Origin: Geminicoccus harenae
GTDB taxonomy: Bacteria > Pseudomonadota > Alphaproteobacteria > Geminicoccales > Geminicoccaceae
Reading direction: 5' to 3'
NCBI RefSeq assembly: GCF_019800005.1
Contig: NZ_JABGCL010000004.1
Coordinates: 62,001-126,000, forward strand
DNA: 64,000 nt
Part shown: piece after piece, positions 59,125 through 64,000 of the stretch
How positions within the stretch are numbered: the first letter of the stretch is position 1
Layout of the letters: every line of letters begins with the position of its first letter
Translations under genes and position numbers: made by a program
The notes under the pieces: model-generated
Told to the model about the DNA's origin: nothing
The model's input: only the letters and a program-made list of their open reading frames with translations
Database searches by the model: none

Positions 59125-60585
59125 ATGCGGGAGCACCGGCTGGCGGCGGCGGCAGACCGGACGATCGCCCAGGTCGAGGGAGCCGCCGCACTCGATCATG
59201 CCGGCTACCGGATCGGCAACGCCGTCGCCCTGCCCCAGCGCCTGACCGGATGTCACGCCCAGCCGATCCGCAATGCGCTGCACGGGAGCTGGTTGGGTCA
59301 CCCGCTCCATCCCCTCCTGGTCACCGTCCCGATCGGCGCCTGGACCGTGTCCCTGGCGCTGGATCTGCTGGGGGCACTCCGGCCCGGGAACGGCACGCGG
59401 TTCGACCAAGCTGCCGACCTCAACCTGCAGGCCGGCTGCCTGACCGCCGTCGGCGCTGCCCTGGCCGGGATGATCGACTGGCAATACACCCATGGACGGG
59501 ACCGCCGGGTCGGGCTGGTCCACGCGCTGGTCAACACGGCGTCGCTCGGGCTGTACGCCGCCTCGGTGCGATGGCGCCGGCAGGGGCGGCGGCAGGAGGG
59601 CCGGCTGGTCAGCGCGCTTGCCTGGCTCTTCACGCTGGCCGGCGGCTATCTCGGCGGCCATCTCGTCTATCGGGGCCGGATCGGGGTCGACCATGCCGAC
59701 CGTGGCTCCGAGCCGCGTCACTTCCTGCCGGTCTTTCCGTTGGCCGATCTGGAGGAGGATCGGCCGCGCCGGGTGGAAGTCTGGGACGAGCATGCCCGTG
59801 CCGCGGTCGGCGTCGCCCTGGTCCTGCACCGGGGCCAGGTCCATGCGCTGGGCAGCCGCTGCTCGCACATGGGCGGGCCCTTGGACGAGGGCTGGGTTCT
59901 GGAGGGCGGACTGGTCTGCCCTTGGCACGGCTCGCGCTTCTGCCTCTCCTCGGGCCATCAGCTGGATGGGCCATCGACGGCGCCCCAGCCGCGCTACGAG
60001 GTGCGCGTGCGTGCCGGCATGGTCGAGATCCGCCGCCTGCCGCAGCCCGGCGACGACACGGTGACGGTCCCGGTCCGGCAAGAAGCCGAGACTGGCCGCC
60101 GCGGCGAGAAGGCCGACCAGTTCCTGTTCCGGCATCACGAGCTGCTGCGCTTCACCTTCACCCAGATCCTGGCCACGCCCCGGGAGGATCCGGAGCGGCG
60201 GCTCCTGATGCGGATTCTGGCCGACGAGCTGGAGATGCACGAGCAGATCGAGGACGAGATCTTCTATCCGGCCGTGCAGCCGGTGAGCGAGGAGGTCCCG
60301 ATCGCCCATGCCGAGCACCATCAGCTCGCGGACATGCTGGCGGTGGTGGTCGGGCTGGACACGTCGTCCGCAGCGTTCGACGAGCATCTGCGGGCCCTGT
60401 ACCAGGCGGTGGACCACCATGCGCGCTCCGAGGAGACCTCGATGTTCGTGGAGGCGCAGCGCCTGGGCGAAGACCGGCTGCGCGAACTCGGCGCCGTTCT
60501 GGAGAGCAGGCTCCTGGAGCTGCGGGCATCGCGCCTGCAGCGGGCAAGGCGCGCCCTCAAGATCAGGGCGCTGGAGCCGGCCTGA
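59125..60585 (+). CDS. DUF2231-Rieske-hemerythrin fusion protein
   Basis: A 486-residue protein with three parts. Residues 45-190 are a DUF2231-type membrane region with four hydrophobic segments (HPLHPLLVTVPIG). Residues 195-305 are a Rieske [2Fe-2S] domain with C246-x-H248 (CSHMGGP) and C265-x-x-H268 (CPWHGSRF). Residues 330-445 are a hemerythrin-like HHE domain with H337/H338, H372, E376, H398/H399, H431 and E436. It could pass electrons to or sense O2 or NO at a di-iron site on the membrane. The ATG has AAGGA 8 bases upstream. The fusion is one I have not met as a named system. Confidence 0.88.
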   Translation: MREHRLAAAADRTIAQVEGAAALDHAGYRIGNAVALPQRLTGCHAQPIRNALHGSWLGHPLHPLLVTVPIGAWTVSLALDLLGALRPGNGTRFDQAADLNLQAGCLTAVGAALAGMIDWQYTHGRDRRVGLVHALVNTASLGLYAASVRWRRQGRRQEGRLVSALAWLFTLAGGYLGGHLVYRGRIGVDHADRGSEPRHFLPVFPLADLEEDRPRRVEVWDEHARAAVGVALVLHRGQVHALGSRCSHMGGPLDEGWVLEGGLVCPWHGSRFCLSSGHQLDGPSTAPQPRYEVRVRAGMVEIRRLPQPGDDTVTVPVRQEAETGRRGEKADQFLFRHHELLRFTFTQILATPREDPERRLLMRILADELEMHEQIEDEIFYPAVQPVSEEVPIAHAEHHQLADMLAVVVGLDTSSAAFDEHLRALYQAVDHHARSEETSMFVEAQRLGEDRLRELGAVLESRLLELRASRLQRARRALKIRALEPA

Positions 60586-60608
60586 CGCCCGCCGCCGCGG
60601 CCCGCCCG

Positions 60609-61304
60609 CTAAAGGCGACGGATCCCCAGCTCGTCCAGATGGCGCATCATCATCGCCGGGTCGTCATAGACACGATACGCTCCGGCGCGCTCCAGCTCAT
60701 CCGTGCCATAGCCGCCCGAGAGCAGCCCCACGCCCAGCATGCCGGCCCGCCTGGCCGCCAGCATGTCCCACACGCTGTCGCCGACCACATAGGCATCGGC
60801 CGCCGGCAGAGCGAGCTTCTCGACGGCCGCCAGGAACAGGTCCGGGTCGGGCTTGGCGTGCCGTACCAGGTCGCGGGTGATGATCGGGACGTGCCGGGGC
60901 ACTTTCAGGCGTTCCAGGACCGGGCCGGCCGTTTCCATCCGCCCGCTGGTCGCGATCGCCCAGGGGCAGCCCAGCTCCGTCAGGTGCGCCAGGAGCTCCA
61001 GCGTCCCGGGCAGCGGCCGGACGTCGCCCGCGAGCTGCCGGTAGGCCACGGCATGGCGCTCCTGGAGCTGGCGGAGCACGTCCTCATCCAGGTCCCGGCC
61101 GGTCTCGCGCAGCAGGGCGCGGGTGAACAGCCCGCCGCTCATGCCGATCTTGCGGTGGATGCGCCAGATCGACAGCTCGATGCCGCTCTCCAGCAGCGCA
61201 TGGTGCCAGGCCAGGACGTGCTGATACACGCTGTCGACGAGCGTGCCGTCGAGGTCGAACACCAGGGCCATGGGGCGAGGTGCGATGGTCGAGGCGCCGG
61301 TCAT
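60609..61304 (-). CDS. HAD-superfamily phosphatase (phosphoglycolate-phosphatase-like)
   Basis: A 231-residue HAD hydrolase. Motif I is DLDGTLVDS (residues 17-25), motif II TSGR, the Lys in HAKPDPDLF, and motif IV VGDSVWDM. The helical cap lies at residues 26-100. This pattern fits the phosphoglycolate phosphatase/beta-phosphoglucomutase group, but the substrate is undetermined. ATG 61304 gives a short N-terminal extension before the motif; ATG 61271 is an alternative. Confidence 0.9.
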   Translation of the reverse strand: MTGASTIAPRPMALVFDLDGTLVDSVYQHVLAWHHALLESGIELSIWRIHRKIGMSGGLFTRALLRETGRDLDEDVLRQLQERHAVAYRQLAGDVRPLPGTLELLAHLTELGCPWAIATSGRMETAGPVLERLKVPRHVPIITRDLVRHAKPDPDLFLAAVEKLALPAADAYVVGDSVWDMLAARRAGMLGVGLLSGGYGTDELERAGAYRVYDDPAMMMRHLDELGIRRL

Positions 61305-61346
61305 CCAGGTAGCCTTTCACTGGCCTGGCCGGCGCGGGATCCGGGT

Positions 61347-61592
61347 TCAGGCCGGGACCGTCACCATGCCCGCGTCACCGCTTTCCTGCGCCTCGCCCGG
61401 CATGGCGTTCAGCCGCGCCCGCAGCATCGCCCTGAAGCTGTCCTGCAAGCGGCCGCTGCGGCAGAACTCCTCGAACTCGTGCTCGGCATCCAGGATCGAG
61501 CCGTAATAACGCTGCATCAGCATCTCGGGTTCCATGCCCAGGCGCCTGGCGGCCAGCCCCAGCAGCTCCATGTCGGACATGAACGGGTTCAT
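61347..61592 (-). CDS. Hypothetical small helical protein
   Basis: An 81-residue protein that I do not recognise. It is probably mostly helical (MELLGLAARRLGM, AEHEFEEFCRSGR), with an acidic centre. The ATG at 61592 follows a GGGGGGACC stretch. It lies 42 bp upstream of the HAD gene's end region on the same strand, so it may be co-transcribed with it. Confidence 0.6.
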   Translation of the reverse strand: MNPFMSDMELLGLAARRLGMEPEMLMQRYYGSILDAEHEFEEFCRSGRLQDSFRAMLRARLNAMPGEAQESGDAGMVTVPA

Positions 61593-61753
61593 ATGGAGGT
61601 CCCCCCTCACTCGAATATGACAGTCCGGAGGCGTTTTCCGGAAGGGACCTGCGTAGAACCGACGCCGGGCGACGTCCAGGGGGAACGCGTTACGGGTGTA
61701 GTCCGGTATCCGGCGCCACACCGCCCGCTGCGTCCACCCCGGGTCGGGACCGT

Positions 61754-62998
<1,245 letters not shown>

Positions 62999-63080
62999 CT
63001 AGCAGGCAAATCCCGTACTTCCCACCCCTGCCGCCGCACGGTCCCGCGGGATTCATGCAGCGGCAGGACGATCGGGCGGT

Positions 63081-64000
63081 TCAGCCGCGCTGGTCGAGCG
63101 GGGTGAACGAGCGGCGGTCGTAGCCGGCATAGAGCTGGCGCGGCCGGCCGATCTTCTGCTCGGGGTCCTGGATCATCTCGTCCCACTGCGCGACCCAGCC
63201 GACCGTGCGGGCCAGGGCGAAGATCGCGGTGAACATCTTGGACGGGATGCCCAGCGCCTCCAGGATGATGCCCGAATAGAAGTCGACGTTCGGGAACAGC
63301 TTGCGCTTGACGAAATAATCGTCGGAGAGCGCGATCCGCTCCAGCTCGCGCGCGATCGCCAGCAGCGGGTTGTCGGCCTTGCCGAGCTGCGCCAGGACCT
63401 GATCGGCACTTTCCTTCAGCACCTGGGCGCGCGGGTCGTAGTTCTTGTAGACCCGGTGGCCGAAGCCCATCAGGCGGAAGCCGCTGTCCTTGTCCTTGGC
63501 CTTCTCGATGAACTCCGGGATGCGCGCAGGATCGCCGATCTCGCGCAGCATGGTGAGCACGGCCTCGTTGGCACCGCCATGGGCGGGCCCCCACAGGGCG
63601 GCGATGCCCGCCGCGATCGCCGCATAGGGGCTGGCACCGGTCGAGCCCACCAGGCGGACGGTCGAGGTCGAGGCGTTCTGCTCGTGGTCGGCATGGAGGA
63701 TGAAGATCCGGTCCAGCGCCTTGGCGTGGATCGGATCGACCTCGTAGCGCTCGCACGGCACCGAGAACATCATGTGCAGGAAGTTCTCGGCATAGGACAG
63801 GTCGTTGCGCGGGTACACGAAGGGCTGGCCGATCGTGTACTTGTAGGCCATCGCCGCGATGGTCGGCAGCTTGGCGATCAGCCGGTGGGTCGCGACCATC
63901 CGGTGGTGCGGATCGTCGGAGTTCAGGTCCTCGTAGTAGAAGGCCGAGAGCGCCCCCACCACGCCGATCATCACCGCCATCGGGTGGCTGTCGCGACGGA
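63081..64000 (-). CDS. gltA: Citrate synthase (C-terminal part; cut by window edge)
   Basis: The first TCA-cycle enzyme, condensing acetyl-CoA and oxaloacetate. The window holds roughly the last 306 residues; the start is beyond 64000. The catalytic residues are present: His in [12 protein letters not shown], His in [13 protein letters not shown] and Asp in NVDFYSG. The RRDSHPM stretch begins at the very edge. The sequence is of the long proteobacterial type. It shares strand with the aminotransferase downstream. Confidence 0.95.
   Translation of the reverse strand, partial: RRDSHPMAVMIGVVGALSAFYYEDLNSDDPHHRMVATHRLIAKLPTIAAMAYKYTIGQPFVYPRNDLSYAENFLHMMFSVPCERYEVDPIHAKALDRIFILHADHEQNASTSTVRLVGSTGASPYAAIAAGIAALWGPAHGGANEAVLTMLREIGDPARIPEFIEKAKDKDSGFRLMGFGHRVYKNYDPRAQVLKESADQVLAQLGKADNPLLAIARELERIALSDDYFVKRKLFPNVDFYSGIILEALGIPSKMFTAIFALARTVGWVAQWDEMIQDPEQKIGRPRQLYAGYDRRSFTPLDQRG

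Overview
The window is about 64 kb of very GC-rich, densely coding bacterial chromosome. Gene content points to an aerobic alphaproteobacterium, probably Rhodospirillales- or Geminicoccales-like. Supporting signs are the gyrA-coaD-queA-tgt cluster, an ETF-ubiquinone oxidoreductase, a DUF4170 gene, an ScfR/RamB regulator beside isocitrate lyase, form II CO-dehydrogenase-like genes and an FNR/FixK box. The taxonomic placement is inference. I saw no rRNA, tRNA, CRISPR array, insertion sequence or prophage. All coding calls were made by reading translations; most long antisense frames are high-GC shadows and were left out.

Layout. 1-4.6 kb: end of a carbonic anhydrase, a GcvA-type LysR regulator, and a sulfonate/nitrate-type ABC operon ending in an OsmC gene. 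4.6-10.1 kb: gyrA-coaD-queA-tgt operon. 10.1-18.1 kb: a MntA-HepT toxin-antitoxin pair, an AlkA-like glycosylase, a TMEM43-like membrane protein, ETF-QO, a SYLF lipoprotein, a hemolysin-III-like protein, a Uma2 nuclease and three small lipoproteins. 18.1-22.5 kb: two tandem methionine aminopeptidase genes (one apparently dead), an EamA exporter, an amidase and a tiny ORF.

22.6-46.6 kb is the most unusual part. It holds an AceE-like transketolase and a molybdenum-hydroxylase locus: coxG, coxS, coxL, coxM, then a glyoxylate-shunt insert (aceA, DUF4170, an ScfR-type regulator, OsmC, an ACE-like M2 peptidase). After the insert come MoxR and VWA maturation genes, a two-gene XdhC, a second orphan CoxL-like subunit, a molybdopterin-binding/nucleotidyltransferase fusion, and a SufS/SufU-like sulfur-transfer pair. 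Both large subunits carry the form II signature AYRGAGR, so the substrate need not be CO. The genes together look like one pathway for making, sulfurating and inserting Mo cofactor into one or two hydroxylases.

46.6-64 kb: a perfect FNR/FixK box upstream of a frameshifted cation P-type ATPase and a tandem universal stress protein; a HerA-like ATPase; two MFS transporters; a hybrid histidine kinase; a decayed M1 peptidase fragment; apt; DUF192; a DUF2231-Rieske-hemerythrin fusion; a HAD phosphatase; an aspartate-type aminotransferase; and citrate synthase running off the end.

The observations most worth a second look are a Tgt lacking three of its four zinc ligands, a MetAP paralogue lacking three of five metal ligands, the DUF2231-Rieske-hemerythrin fusion, the duplicated form II CODH-like locus with its own sulfur-transfer genes, and the FNR box in front of a broken P-type ATPase.
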